Assembly (NCBI GenBank): GCA_030537765.1
Contig: JAUNVH010000014.1
Location: 1-39,886, forward strand
Direction: 5' to 3'
DNA length: 39,886 nucleotides
DNA from: Tissierellia bacterium
Lineage (GTDB): Bacteria; Bacillota; Clostridia; Tissierellales; Peptoniphilaceae
Part shown: positions 1 through 9,190 of the stretch, one piece after another
Numbering within the stretch: position 1 is the stretch's first letter
How the letters are laid out: every line of letters begins with the position of its first letter
The notes under the pieces: generated by a model
Database searches by the model: none
Told to the model about the DNA's origin: nothing
What the model saw: the letters and a program-made list of their open reading frames with translations, nothing else
Position numbers and translations under genes: made by a program

Positions 1-1970
1 AACTTCAAATCGGGATCTAGATTTAAAGTTTCTTCACTAATCCTTCTAACTCTTAATAATAGTTTGCTGTCTTTTGACAAATCTGCTATTTTAAATTCAG
101 GTATTCCGTGTTGCCTCGTTCCAAACATTTCTCCTGGACCTCTAATTTCTAAATCTTTTTCGGCAATATAAAAACCATCCTCTGAGCTTTTAATTACTCT
201 CATCCTCTTATAAGCAATTTCTGAAAGATTGTCGCTAATTAAAATACAGTACGATTGATATTCCCCTCTGCCGACTCTTCCTCTTAACTGATGAAGTTGC
301 GAAAGGCCAAATCTGTCAGCATTATATATCATCATCAGATTTGCGTTTTTTACATTGACACCTACTTCAATTACAGTTGTACTGACTAATATATCTGTTT
401 TTTTATTGACAAAGCGTTCAGTAATCATATCTTTTTCTTCGGCTTTCATCTTGCCATGAAGTAATTCGACTTCATAGTTTGCAAAAAGTTTTTTATAATG
501 TTTATAAATCTCTTCGGCCGCCCTCAATTCGCTATCATTTTCTTCAATCAACGGACATACAATATATGCCTGTCTACCACTTTCAATTTGTTTTTCTAAA
601 AAATTATCTGCTCTTTCTAACATTTTAGAATTTATTACATATGTTTCAATTTTTTTTCGGCCTGGTGGCAATTCATCAATTACTGAAATGTCTGTATCTC
701 CATAAAGTATCATAGATAAGGTCCTAGGTATCGGTGTAGCTGTCATAATTAGATTATCTGCAGCCTCTCCTTTTTTATATAGTGCATCCCTTTGTAATAC
801 GCCAAATCTATGTTGTTCATCAGTAATTGTAAGACCTAAGTTTCTAAATTCCACAGATTTTTGAAATAGCGCATGTGTTCCTATTACGATATCAATATTT
901 CCTATTTTCAGATCATCATAGACTTCTCTTTTTAATTTTTGACTCATACTCCCGATTAACAAAGCTGTCTTTATGCCTTTAGGTGCTAAAATATTATTGA
1001 TTGATTCGAAATGTTGCTTCGCTAGTATTTCTGTTGGAGCCATCATTGCAGCTTGATATCCATTTAAATTGGCCAAATACATTGATAAGATTGCAATTAT
1101 TGTCTTTCCAGATCCAACATCTCCTTGCACTAATCTTGACATTCGCTTCTTTTGACACATATCATTTATGATTTCTCGCATAACCTTATTCTGTGCATTT
1201 GTGAGTTTATATGGAAGTTGTTTAACTAGTTCTGTAAGTTCTGTTTTATATTTAAACTCAATAGATTTTTCTGGTTGACTATTTTTATTTTTTATATATA
1301 AAAGTGCCATTTGAGTTAAAAAAAGTTCATCGAATGCTAGTCTATATCTCGCATTATTTAAATCATCTTTGTTTTTTGGATAATGGATATTTTGATAGCT
1401 ATCTTTTATGTCCATGAGATTGTTTTCGTATTTTATGATTGAAGGGAGATATTCTTTTATAAGATGACCATAAACATTTAATGCATTATTCATAAGTTTT
1501 TTAAAATTCTTATTGGTCAAGCCTTTTGTAAGTGAATAAATGGGCTCAATATTAGATTCTCTATCTGTTTTAGTTAGTATCTTTGGGCCAGATAGCTGAA
1601 TCTTTCCAGCTGAATACTTTGTTTTTGCAGATACTAAAAGCTCTCTTCCCACGTAAAGACTATTTTTCAAAAATGGTTGATTAAAAAATACTAATTCAGC
1701 AATTGAAGACTCATCTTCTACTACGCATTTAAGCATATTCAAATTGCCTCTAATATAATTTACTCTCGGCTCTGTGATAACTTTGACTTTATATATTGAA
1801 TTTTCAGGATTCAAATCTGCTATAAATTTTATATCATTATAGTCTTCATAAGATCTAGGAAAATGATTTATCAGATCATTTACTGTAAAAATATTTAATT
1901 TACCGAGTAATTCAGCAGTTTTTTTACCTACACCTTTCAAATTATTAACAGATATTTCATTAAGCTTCAA
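1..1970 (-). CDS. recG: ATP-dependent DNA helicase RecG (3' end cut by window edge)
   Basis: RecG remodels stalled replication forks and Holliday junctions by ATP-driven branch migration. About 656 codons are visible. The N-terminus contains a helix-hairpin-helix-like stretch (NLKGVGKKTAELLGKL) before the wedge/OB domain. The helicase core shows Walker A GDVGSGKT (near 1110-1133), DEQHRFG (near 812-832), the TATPIPRTLS motif and a C-terminal QLRGRVGRG motif. The frame is open to base 1, where it reads EETLNLDPDLK, so roughly 20 residues are probably missing beyond the window. The start is a TTG at 1970: AGGTGAG lies just upstream and no in-frame ATG precedes the conserved N-terminus. It follows fakA, the order also seen in Bacillus (yloU, yloV, recG), but a hairpin with a U-run separates the two genes. 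Identity is certain; only the C-terminus is unseen. Confidence 0.97.
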   Translation of the reverse strand, partial: MKLNEISVNNLKGVGKKTAELLGKLNIFTVNDLINHFPRSYEDYNDIKFIADLNPENSIYKVKVITEPRVNYIRGNLNMLKCVVEDESSIAELVFFNQPFLKNSLYVGRELLVSAKTKYSAGKIQLSGPKILTKTDRESNIEPIYSLTKGLTNKNFKKLMNNALNVYGHLIKEYLPSIIKYENNLMDIKDSYQNIHYPKNKDDLNNARYRLAFDELFLTQMALLYIKNKNSQPEKSIEFKYKTELTELVKQLPYKLTNAQNKVMREIINDMCQKKRMSRLVQGDVGSGKTIIAILSMYLANLNGYQAAMMAPTEILAKQHFESINNILAPKGIKTALLIGSMSQKLKREVYDDLKIGNIDIVIGTHALFQKSVEFRNLGLTITDEQHRFGVLQRDALYKKGEAADNLIMTATPIPRTLSMILYGDTDISVIDELPPGRKKIETYVINSKMLERADNFLEKQIESGRQAYIVCPLIEENDSELRAAEEIYKHYKKLFANYEVELLHGKMKAEEKDMITERFVNKKTDILVSTTVIEVGVNVKNANLMMIYNADRFGLSQLHQLRGRVGRGEYQSYCILISDNLSEIAYKRMRVIKSSEDGFYIAEKDLEIRGPGEMFGTRQHGIPEFKIADLSKDSKLLLRVRRISEETLNLDPDLK

Positions 1971-1983
1971 ATTCTCACCTCAT

Positions 1984-2008
1984 AAAAAGCCCTGCTAATT
2001 GCAGGGCC
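1984..2008 (-). terminator. Intrinsic terminator after fakA, immediately before recG
   Basis: A 7-bp G+C-rich stem (GCCCTGC/GCAGGGC, 1989-1995 with 2001-2007) has a 5-nt loop and on the minus strand is followed by five U. The U-run abuts the recG ribosome binding site (1974-1980), so read-through or a promoter inside fakA must supply recG transcript. Confidence 0.75.
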
Positions 2009-2018
2009 ATTATATTAA

Positions 2019-3668
2019 TTACTCGATTGAAACTATATAATAATATAGAGGTTGTCCGCCATATAATATTTGCACATCGCAGTAATCAAATTTTTCAGAT
2101 ATTATTTTTTCAACGGCCTCAGCATCTTCATCAGAAGTGTCTTCTCCGTAATATATTGATATAAACGATGAATCTTCATCGACCAATTTTTCAATTAATT
2201 CAACGACGACTTCTTTAGTATCGTTGCCTTGGGCATAAATTTCTTTTCCGCTTATGCCTATTATTTCGCCTTCATTTATATTCTTATCTCCATATTTTGT
2301 GGCCCTTACAGCATAAGTGACCTCCCCATCTTTGGAATTATTTATAGCTTCTGACATATTTTCAAAATTTTCTTTTACATCTTCAGTCTCGTCAAAATTT
2401 AAAATAGCAGTTATACCTTGAGGCACGGAGCGCGTTGGTATTACAAATAGATTTCTATCGCTGGCTTCCTTGGCCTGTTGGGCAGCTAAAATTATGTTTC
2501 CATTATTGGGTAAAATGAATATATTTTCAGCATTCGTTTTTTCAACACCTTTGAGTATATCTTCTGTGCTAGGATTCATAGTTTGACCGCCTTGAACAAT
2601 ATAATCGACGTTTATATCGTTAAATATCTTGTCAAAGCCCTCTCCTACCGATACAGCTATAAAACCATATTTCTTTTTCTCGTTATTATTTTCTTTTCCA
2701 ATACCATATTCATCTAGATCGAAAATCAACTCTCTGTGTTGAATTCTCATATTATCAATTTTTATATCTTTTAACGAACCAATCTCCAATGCTTTTTGAA
2801 GAGCGTTCCCTGGCTCATTTGTGTGGACATGCACTTTTATAATCTCATCAGTGCCAACGACTATAAGAGAATCTCCAATTTCGGAATAATAATTTCTCAA
2901 ATTATCTATAGTCTTTTCATTTGCATTTTTTGTTTCTATCATAAATTCAGTGCAATATCCAAATTTTATATCGTCAGTTGAGATATGTTCATGCTCTTTT
3001 TCAATTCTATCTTCTACAGTTTTTGCTTCAAAAGAAGATAAGTCGAGTTTTCCTCTGAGTACTAGTATGCATCCTTCTAATATACAAAGTAATCCTTGGC
3101 CGCCGGCATCTACAACGCCCGCTTCTTTTAATACAGGCAATAAGTTTGGAGTATTGTCTAAAGATTTTTGACCAGCCTTTAGGCAACCTTCCAAGAATGC
3201 AATGCGATCGGTGCTTTTAGAAGCATGTTTATCAGCAAAGTTTGCAATGTCTTTAGACACTGTAAGTATTGTACCCTCTGTTGGTCTCATAACGGCTTTA
3301 TACGCTGTTTTTACTGCAGATTTAAAGCCTTTTGCAATTGCTTTTTCGTCAAATATTTCTAAATCAGGATCTAAGCTTTCAGCAAATCCTCTAAATAGCT
3401 GACTCAGAATAACACCTGAATTGCCTCTTGCTCCCATTAGAGATCCTTTGCTAAAACTTTTCGCGATAGATACAATATCATCAGATGTATCTTTTAATGC
3501 CATGTCTAAAGCTGACTTTACAGTCAAAGACATATTAGTTCCGGTATCTCCATCCGGAACGGGAAATATATTTAAATCATTAACATATTCTTTATTCTTT
3601 TGTAAAAATTCATTGCCGCCCGTTAAGACTTCTTTGAATTTTTTTGCAATATTTTTATTTCTTACCAA
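2019..3668 (-). CDS. fakA: Fatty acid kinase catalytic subunit FakA (YloV, DAK2/DhaL domain)
   Basis: FakA phosphorylates fatty acids held by a DegV-type FakB carrier, giving acyl-phosphate for membrane lipid synthesis from exogenous or recycled fatty acids. The N-terminal DhaL (DAK2) nucleotide-binding domain shows the NIFPVPDGDTGTNMS motif (residues 33-47, Asp residues that bind Mg-ATP) and GARGNSGVILSQLFRG (79-94). VDAGGQGLL lies near 185. The rest is the YloV-type middle and C-terminal region that binds FakB. At 549 residues it has the usual family length. The start is TTG at 3668, preceded by GGAGGAG with good spacing. It lies 11 bases after asp23, the classical YloU-YloV pair. No fakB/degV gene is in the window. 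Confidence 0.95.
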   Translation of the reverse strand: MVRNKNIAKKFKEVLTGGNEFLQKNKEYVNDLNIFPVPDGDTGTNMSLTVKSALDMALKDTSDDIVSIAKSFSKGSLMGARGNSGVILSQLFRGFAESLDPDLEIFDEKAIAKGFKSAVKTAYKAVMRPTEGTILTVSKDIANFADKHASKSTDRIAFLEGCLKAGQKSLDNTPNLLPVLKEAGVVDAGGQGLLCILEGCILVLRGKLDLSSFEAKTVEDRIEKEHEHISTDDIKFGYCTEFMIETKNANEKTIDNLRNYYSEIGDSLIVVGTDEIIKVHVHTNEPGNALQKALEIGSLKDIKIDNMRIQHRELIFDLDEYGIGKENNNEKKKYGFIAVSVGEGFDKIFNDINVDYIVQGGQTMNPSTEDILKGVEKTNAENIFILPNNGNIILAAQQAKEASDRNLFVIPTRSVPQGITAILNFDETEDVKENFENMSEAINNSKDGEVTYAVRATKYGDKNINEGEIIGISGKEIYAQGNDTKEVVVELIEKLVDEDSSFISIYYGEDTSDEDAEAVEKIISEKFDYCDVQILYGGQPLYYYIVSIE

Positions 3669-3679
3669 AATAGCTCCTC

Positions 3680-4039
3680 CTACCTCTTATCAATTCGCAC
3701 ACCTTGAACAAATACGTTGACATTTCCTACTTCAAGTCCAGTATAATTTTCGACATTGAATTTTATATTATCAATTATATTCTGTGCCACAACAGAAATT
3801 CTAACTCCGTATTCGAGGATAACATGCAAATCGATAGATACGCTATTTTCGTAAACTTCAACTCTAATTCCCTTAGCCATATAATCAGATTTCAGTAATT
3901 CAAACAAACCGTCTTTCGCATTTTTAGATGCCATTCCAACAATTCCATAGCTTTGCATTGCAGAAATCCCAGCTAATGCAGCTATTACTGAATTCTCTAT
4001 TATTATATCGCCATATTCCGTACTAAGTTTTGCTGACAA
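3680..4039 (-). CDS. Asp23/Gls24 family envelope stress protein (YloU-like)
   Basis: This 119-residue protein belongs to the Asp23/YloU family, small cytoplasmic proteins linked to the membrane and envelope stress in Firmicutes. The family pattern is visible: an N-terminal strand with YGDIIIENSVIAALAG, a central IRVEVYENSVSIDLHVILEYG and a C-terminal VGNVNVFVQGV. There is no signal peptide or membrane segment. The start is TTG at 4039 with GAGGAGG at 4048-4054; no ATG fits better. It is the first gene of the unit with fakA, driven by the promoter at 4078-4106. The biochemical role in this family is not settled, although its pairing with fakA is widely conserved. Confidence 0.92.
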   Translation of the reverse strand: MSAKLSTEYGDIIIENSVIAALAGISAMQSYGIVGMASKNAKDGLFELLKSDYMAKGIRVEVYENSVSIDLHVILEYGVRISVVAQNIIDNIKFNVENYTGLEVGNVNVFVQGVRIDKR

Positions 4040-4077
4040 GATAAACGCCTCCTCGTTTCTTTGATAAATGTGTTACA

Positions 4078-4106
4078 ATTATATAATATAATATACCCAT
4101 TTACAA
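4078..4106 (-). promoter_or_regulatory. Sigma-A type promoter for asp23-fakA
   Basis: On the minus strand TTGTAA (4101-4106) is separated by exactly 17 bases from a perfect TATAAT (4078-4083). It lies about 40 bases upstream of the asp23 start and points away from rpsT, so the 190-bp gap carries two divergent promoters. Confidence 0.75.
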
Positions 4107-4177
4107 GTTAAAGCCCCCATTCATAAGTCCTTGTTGAAAAATCTCTAAAAGCATATTATAATAATTGTATGAAATTC

Positions 4178-4206
4178 TTGATTTTATACATCATTAATTG
4201 TATAAT
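4178..4206 (+). promoter_or_regulatory. Sigma-A type promoter for rpsT
   Basis: TTGATT (4178-4183), a 17-base spacer and a perfect TATAAT (4201-4206) lie 26 bases before the rpsT start. The short leader leaves room for little beyond the ribosome binding site GGAGGTG (4220-4226). Confidence 0.8.
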
Positions 4207-4232
4207 GTAAAAGCTGACTGGAGGTGAAATTG

Positions 4233-4505
4233 ATGGCAAATATTAAATCAGCTATTAAAAGAATCGATATTACGAAAAAAAGAACGGCTATAAACAGAGC
4301 TAAAAAATCGCAAATCAAAACTTTTATTAAACGTTTTGAAAATGCTCTAGCAGACTCTAATTTTGATGATGCAGCTTTAGAACTTAGAAAAGTTGATAAA
4401 AAATTAAAACAAGCGGCATCCAAAAATATAATTCATAAGAATGCGGCCGCACGTAAAGTCAGCAGATTGCAACAGAGACTTAATGCCGCTATGAAGAATA
4501 ATTAA
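4233..4505 (+). CDS. rpsT: 30S ribosomal protein S20
   Basis: S20 is a primary 16S rRNA-binding protein of the small subunit. The 90-residue product starts MANIKSAIKRI, the canonical S20 N-terminus, and is Lys/Arg/Ala-rich and helical, with the usual closing pattern of IIHKNAAARKVSRLQQRL. I place the start at ATG 4233 because GGAGGTG at 4220-4226 is spaced six bases from it. An in-frame GTG at 4224 would put the ribosome binding site inside the gene and add non-conserved residues. It is a single-gene unit with its own promoter and terminator, convergent with holA, as is common for rpsT next to holA in Firmicutes. Confidence 0.97.
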   Translation: MANIKSAIKRIDITKKRTAINRAKKSQIKTFIKRFENALADSNFDDAALELRKVDKKLKQAASKNIIHKNAAARKVSRLQQRLNAAMKNN

Positions 4506-4528
4506 AGCAACGAAAGGTTGCTTTTTTT
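4504..4528 (+). terminator. rpsT intrinsic terminator
   Basis: An 8-bp stem AAAGCAAC/GTTGCTTT with a 5-nt GAAAG loop runs into a seven-T tract. It starts within the rpsT stop codon and reaches the last codon of the convergent holA gene (stop at 4527). Confidence 0.88.
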
Positions 4529-5543
4529 ATGCGCAAATTCTTACTATAAGCCTTTCTATTAAAAGTCTTTCATCGATAGAACTAGTCTTTAAAGCTATAT
4601 CTGTTTCATTGAGCAATTTTAAAATATCTACCAATTCGCAATCTGAATAAGTTCTTATTGACTTTAGCTTTCTATATTCGAAGTTTTTTATTCCAAGTTT
4701 CTTCATAATATCTAAATCAGTATAGCCTTTTGATGATAAAATTCGTATATGGTAAAGATTTCTAAAATGTCTTACAATCATATACATTATTTTTATGGGT
4801 GATTCCTTGACTCTATAAAGTTCATCGAAATTATAGATTGCTAATTTAATATTTTTTGAGGACAACGAGTCTATGAGTTTAAATATATTATTTTCATATT
4901 TTATTTCTGTATTCTTATCTATATTTTCTCGATCTATTATTTCTCCAGTTGCAAAAGCTGCCATCTTATCGAGATCATTTTTTATTTGAAATAGATCACT
5001 TTTTGCATTTCTATTTAAATATGACGATTTATTAATATAGTATAACAAATCATTTGCGGTGATTTTTTTATTGAGTTTATTAAAATACTTATTTATAAAA
5101 TTCCTAAGTTCTATATTATTTAACTTAGCAAATTCTACATTCTTATTAATTTTTTTAAGCCGTCTATATAAAGTTAGATTTTTATTTAAATCGTCAGTAT
5201 TGTCTTTGAAGATTAAAATTGTTTCGCCTTTTAAATTCACAATATATTCATAAAAACTTTCTGTCAAATCATTTGCAGCAATAAATTCATCTACATTTTC
5301 GACAATCACAATTTTCTTTTCACTCATAAAAGGCATAGTTTCACAAGCATTTACTATATCTTTTGTTGAACTTAGTTTGCCTTGTAATGAAATATAATTA
5401 AAATCTTCAGTACCTTTTGCTATATATTCTTTTCTTAAATACTCAATAGTATTTTCTAATAAATATATTTCGTATCCATAAAATATATATGCCCCTTCAG
5501 GCGCCTTAGTTTTAATATCATTCATAAATTCCAAGTATTTCAT
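4527..5543 (-). CDS. holA: DNA polymerase III delta subunit
   Basis: The delta subunit opens the beta sliding clamp within the clamp-loader complex. The 338-residue length is usual. The N-terminus follows the family pattern (EGAYIFYGYEIYLLENTIEYL), where the P-loop region is degenerate as expected for delta. A central ETILIFKDNTDDLNK region and a C-terminal helical collar domain with the DIALKTSSIDERLLIERLIVRI ending (a SS-x-D-x-R-L-x-L-E pattern) support the call. The ATG at 5543 is preceded by AGGAGA and lies inside the 3' end of comEC (26-base overlap), so translation is probably coupled. The comEC-holA-rpsT neighbourhood is classical for Firmicutes. Confidence 0.94.
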   Translation of the reverse strand: MKYLEFMNDIKTKAPEGAYIFYGYEIYLLENTIEYLRKEYIAKGTEDFNYISLQGKLSSTKDIVNACETMPFMSEKKIVIVENVDEFIAANDLTESFYEYIVNLKGETILIFKDNTDDLNKNLTLYRRLKKINKNVEFAKLNNIELRNFINKYFNKLNKKITANDLLYYINKSSYLNRNAKSDLFQIKNDLDKMAAFATGEIIDRENIDKNTEIKYENNIFKLIDSLSSKNIKLAIYNFDELYRVKESPIKIMYMIVRHFRNLYHIRILSSKGYTDLDIMKKLGIKNFEYRKLKSIRTYSDCELVDILKLLNETDIALKTSSIDERLLIERLIVRICA

Positions 5544-7872
5544 CTTTATCTCCTATTCTTTTAGTCAGAATAACAATCGGCATATAAAAACATGATTCAA
5601 TTATTTTTGAAAATAACTCTCTATAATTAAATTGTCCCTTGCCCTGGGCAGTTATATAATCTAAATCATCATTTAATTGAAATCGTATTGCCCCGTCAGT
5701 GTCAGTTCTTAATATCTCAATTTTTCTATATTTTAATCGATCTAAAACTTCGCCTGCTGGATGTCCATAGCTATTATTTCTACCCACACTGATTATAGCA
5801 TATTTAGGCTTAGTTTTATCTAAAATTTCATCAGATGTGGAACTTGCGCTTCCGTGATGTGGAGTGTTAAAAATATCGACTTCAGGTAATTCTTCTAATA
5901 TTTCATATTCTACAGTTTTGGAGATATCACCGGTGAATAATGCCTTTCTATTCCCAAAGCTCATCAATATGACCATAGAGCGATCATTATCATCATAGCC
6001 AGGATTATCTTCACTAATAATTTCCAATTTGAAATATTTATTTTGAATAGTATCATTATTTTTCAATACATGAACTTTGGCATCGCTTTTTAAAAGTTTT
6101 TCGTATAAGCCAAGTTTATCAGTAATATAGCTAATTCCTACATTTTTTATTTTAAAATTATTGAGTAATACTTCAGTATTACCGCAATGATCATAATCAA
6201 AATGAGATATTAATAGCCAATCAATTTTTGTGATTCCCTTTCTTTTAAGCACATTCACAAGTTCATCCGATACGAAATTATCGTTTCTAAATCCATCTCC
6301 TCCCGTATCGATTAAAATATTTTTATTTCCACTTTTTATTAAACAGCAATCGCCTTGACCAATGTCTATGTATTCCATATAGTTGTCAGTTTTTTCTGCA
6401 ATAAATAAATTTCCTATAGTTATTATAATTATAAGCAAGTAGAAAATTTGTTTTTGTTTGAAATTGAGTTTTAATCTATCTTTAAACAGTATAATTATTA
6501 GCACAAAATATATACTTAGCATCGAGTTTTCACTCAGACCAAAAGTGTCTAGGCTCACTAAGAAATTATTTTTAAAAAGCTCCATCATAGCAAAAGAGCT
6601 CTTTAGTAAAAATTTGATTAGATAAATAAAAATATTTATTTTTACAGGCAAGAATAGATTTAAAAATAAAAATATAATAGTCGATACCAATACAACTGAA
6701 ACTAAAGGTATCATGATTATATTTGCAATCAAAGCAAATATTGATATCTTATTAAAGTAATATATCTGAAACGGCAAAATCCCAATATTTATTGCGATAA
6801 ATATTAAAACCGATTGCGGTAATTCATAGTTTTTGAGTAGCGTTTCTATTTTTGGATAGATTAAAGCAATGGACAGCACGCAAAGATAAGTTAAAATAAA
6901 TCCTAGATCATTTATCCGCCTTGGAGCGAATAGAAGTATGAAATAGGCAGAAATAAAAACAGAATTTAACAATTTATTTCGGCGCATAAATATTATTGCA
7001 AAAATATATCCTATATACATTAAGATTGCCCTGATAACTGAAGATGGAAAATCTATAATATAGGCATAAAAAGACAATATAGAAATAATAAATATACAAC
7101 GTCTTTTATAGTCAAGACCCAAATTTATAAAAATTATTTCCAAAAAATATATTATGATTCCAATATGTAAGCCTGAGATTGCTAATAAATGACTTATGCC
7201 AAAGTCGATAAACAGATCTGATGTCTCTACATCATAGTTTTGGCTTTTTGCAAGTATTAGCTTCTTTAAAACATATTGGTCCGATTCATTAAAATTATTT
7301 TCAATAGAAGAATTTATATAATCTTTTATTTTTAATTTTAAATCTAATAATATATTCTTTTTTGTACTTAAAATTTTTATTTGATCTGCTTTTATGAAAT
7401 TATTAATACCTTTGTTTTTTAAATAATCCTTATAGCTTAAAGTATTAAAATTAGATAAGTATCTAGGTGTCATTCCTCTTCCAGTAATATAAATACTGTC
7501 GCCTGGCTCTATAGTTTTTTCTGAATTTACAGTCGCATATATAGATATGCTTTTCTTTTTATTATTTACAAATTTAGATTGTAATATAATGTTTTGATAA
7601 TCATCTGAATAAATTTTATTCTCTTTGACAACGCCTATTATTTCATATTGTTCGTAAGTTTTTATGAATTCAGTCTTATGACCAATATAGAGATTTAAAT
7701 TAACCATAATTAAAGAAAATATTAATATCTTCTTAGATATTTTTTTGTCAAGCATGTTAAAGCTAATAAAAAGTAATATTAGATTAAATATTATTCCTAA
7801 ATAAGAGTCAGCTTTAAAAAATTTGATAGATAAAATCATATTGATTAATATAAACATAATATCTAAAGACAT
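5518..7872 (-). CDS. comEC: DNA uptake channel protein ComEC/Rec2
   Basis: ComEC forms the membrane channel through which single-stranded DNA enters during transformation. The 784-residue protein has all three expected parts. Two N-terminal membrane segments are followed by an OB/DUF4131-like region. The Competence domain carries SHLLAISGLHIGIIIYF near residue 225 and many membrane helices. The C-terminal metallo-beta-lactamase domain carries DIGQGDCCLIKSG (about 504), LIDTGG, SHFDYDHCGN (about 552) and FNTPHHGSAS (about 667). The metal-binding H-x-D-x-D-H pattern is intact, so the nuclease-like domain may be active. The start is ATG at 7872 with GGTGAT upstream. No other competence gene is nearby, so natural transformation cannot be inferred from this gene alone. 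Confidence 0.95.
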   Translation of the reverse strand: MSLDIMFILINMILSIKFFKADSYLGIIFNLILLFISFNMLDKKISKKILIFSLIMVNLNLYIGHKTEFIKTYEQYEIIGVVKENKIYSDDYQNIILQSKFVNNKKKSISIYATVNSEKTIEPGDSIYITGRGMTPRYLSNFNTLSYKDYLKNKGINNFIKADQIKILSTKKNILLDLKLKIKDYINSSIENNFNESDQYVLKKLILAKSQNYDVETSDLFIDFGISHLLAISGLHIGIIIYFLEIIFINLGLDYKRRCIFIISILSFYAYIIDFPSSVIRAILMYIGYIFAIIFMRRNKLLNSVFISAYFILLFAPRRINDLGFILTYLCVLSIALIYPKIETLLKNYELPQSVLIFIAINIGILPFQIYYFNKISIFALIANIIMIPLVSVVLVSTIIFLFLNLFLPVKINIFIYLIKFLLKSSFAMMELFKNNFLVSLDTFGLSENSMLSIYFVLIIILFKDRLKLNFKQKQIFYLLIIIITIGNLFIAEKTDNYMEYIDIGQGDCCLIKSGNKNILIDTGGDGFRNDNFVSDELVNVLKRKGITKIDWLLISHFDYDHCGNTEVLLNNFKIKNVGISYITDKLGLYEKLLKSDAKVHVLKNNDTIQNKYFKLEIISEDNPGYDDNDRSMVILMSFGNRKALFTGDISKTVEYEILEELPEVDIFNTPHHGSASSTSDEILDKTKPKYAIISVGRNNSYGHPAGEVLDRLKYRKIEILRTDTDGAIRFQLNDDLDYITAQGKGQFNYRELFSKIIESCFYMPIVILTKRIGDKDEILGIYE

Positions 7873-7887
7873 AATATCACCAAATAA

Positions 7888-7896
7888 ATTATAACA
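7888..7896 (-). promoter_or_regulatory. Extended -10 promoter element for comEC-holA
   Basis: The minus strand reads TGTTATAAT, a perfect TATAAT with the TG of an extended -10. No good -35 is present 17 bases upstream. It lies 15 bases before the comEC start. Confidence 0.5.
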
Positions 7897-7921
7897 TAAA
7901 AGCTACAAAGTATTTATATTT

Positions 7922-7930
7922 TGTGATAAT
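7922..7930 (+). promoter_or_regulatory. Possible extended -10 for the alanyl-tRNA editing gene
   Basis: TGTGATAAT (TG-n-GATAAT) lies about 24 bases before the ATG at 7954 and before the AGGAGG ribosome binding site at 7942-7947. There is no clear -35, so this is a weak call. Confidence 0.35.
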
Positions 7931-7953
7931 ATTATCTTATAGGAGGTTTTAAC

Positions 7954-9150
7954 ATGACTAATAAAATTTATCTTAAAGATCCTTATCTCACAGAATATAA
8001 AACAGATATTATTTTTTCGGAGTATATAGATGGAAGTTATCAAACCCTCCTTAGAGATACTATATTTTATCCAGATAAAGTCGGAGGCCAGGCGGGCGAT
8101 GTCGGCTTTATTAATGATATTAAAATAGATAAATCAATTCAAAAAGGCGATTTGATCTTACATCTTAGCAAAGAAAAAGTTAAAGGTGAATTTGCAAATA
8201 TTAAAATAGATTATTTAAAAAGGCTCGATTCGATGCAGCAGCATACTGGGCAGCATCTGCTCTCTGCCGTATTTTACAAGGCTTTAGGGGCTAATACTAT
8301 TGGATTTCATATAAATGAAGAATCAGGCTTTATAGATTTAGATATTAAAAAATTAGATTCACACGATATAAAACATATTGAAAGCTTAGCAAATTTAATA
8401 ATTTATTCTAATTTTAAAATCAAATCTTATTATCCTAATGATTTGGAATTAAAAAAACTCTCGCTCAGACGAGAACCTAAAGTCACTAAAAATATTAGAA
8501 TTGTAGAGATTGATGGATTTGATTATGCTCCCTGTGGGGGCGTGCACCTGTTATCTACTGGAGAAATTGGAATTATAAAAATTGAAAACTTCGAAAAACA
8601 TCGTGGTGGCTACCGAATTCAATATAAAGCTGGGAATCGCGCATATGAAAATTATCAGAGTGCTTTAGATATTATCGATTACTTAGGAACTGATTTGAGC
8701 GTGCCCCAAGAATTAATTAAAGAACGATACCAAAATTTTAAAGCCGAATATCAGACTCTAGTCGAGAATAACAAAAAGCTAAAAACTGATCTCATCTCTT
8801 TTATGGCTAGGTTTTTAATTAAAAACTGCGACGATATAAATGGAGTGCCGATTATAATTTCAGAATTAAAAGATTTAGATACTAAAGAATTTAATCTGTT
8901 AATTAAAGAAGTGTCTAAAAGAAAGCAAGCTATACAGATCTATTATAAAAAAATGACTGCTCTAGCTCAGATTGTTATCTCGGCTCCAGAAAGTTTAAAG
9001 ATTGATTTAAATAAAAATCTAAGACCTCTATTTCAAAAGTATTCGGTTAAAGGTGGAGGCAATAAACAATTGATGCAAGGCAGCATTTCCGTTTATGAAA
9101 TAAATAATTTTATTGAATCTGTATATGATATATTGAAAGAGTTATTATAG
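7954..9150 (+). CDS. Alanyl-tRNA editing protein (AlaX-type with DHHA1 domain)
   Basis: This is a free-standing relative of the editing half of alanyl-tRNA synthetase. It would hydrolyse mischarged Ser- or Gly-tRNA(Ala) in the cytoplasm. The 398 residues lack a synthetase core. The zinc site expected for the editing domain is complete: QHTGQHLLS (about residues 95-103, the HxxxH motif) and APCGGVH (about 192-198, the CxxxH motif). FYPDKVGGQAGD near residue 39 matches the conserved FYpeGGGQpgD element. A C-terminal DHHA1 domain ends in VKGGGNKQLMQGS (about 366-378), the glycine-rich motif. The ATG is preceded by AGGAGG at good distance. It is transcribed alone, convergent with ppsA. The exact amino-acid specificity cannot be read from the sequence. 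Confidence 0.9.
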   Translation: MTNKIYLKDPYLTEYKTDIIFSEYIDGSYQTLLRDTIFYPDKVGGQAGDVGFINDIKIDKSIQKGDLILHLSKEKVKGEFANIKIDYLKRLDSMQQHTGQHLLSAVFYKALGANTIGFHINEESGFIDLDIKKLDSHDIKHIESLANLIIYSNFKIKSYYPNDLELKKLSLRREPKVTKNIRIVEIDGFDYAPCGGVHLLSTGEIGIIKIENFEKHRGGYRIQYKAGNRAYENYQSALDIIDYLGTDLSVPQELIKERYQNFKAEYQTLVENNKKLKTDLISFMARFLIKNCDDINGVPIIISELKDLDTKEFNLLIKEVSKRKQAIQIYYKKMTALAQIVISAPESLKIDLNKNLRPLFQKYSVKGGGNKQLMQGSISVYEINNFIESVYDILKELL

Positions 9151-9156
9151 AAAACA

Positions 9157-9180
9157 GCCCGAAGCAGCTTTGCCTCGGGC
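9157..9180. terminator. Bidirectional terminator between the editing gene and ppsA
   Basis: A 10-bp G+C-rich stem with one mismatch (9157-9166 with 9171-9180) closes on a 4-nt loop. It sits between two convergent genes. The T-runs are modest in both directions (CTTACTTTATTT on plus, TGTTTTC on minus). Confidence 0.75.
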
Positions 9181-9190
9181 CTTACTTTAT

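Noticed and set aside
4184..4423. A 79-codon minus-strand frame across rpsT and its promoter
   Set aside because: Antisense to S20, which is certain; the frame runs through the rpsT promoter.
5518..7872. ComEC taken as proof of a working competence system
   Set aside because: comEC is widely kept in Firmicutes that are not known to transform, and no comEA, comF or comG genes are in this window.
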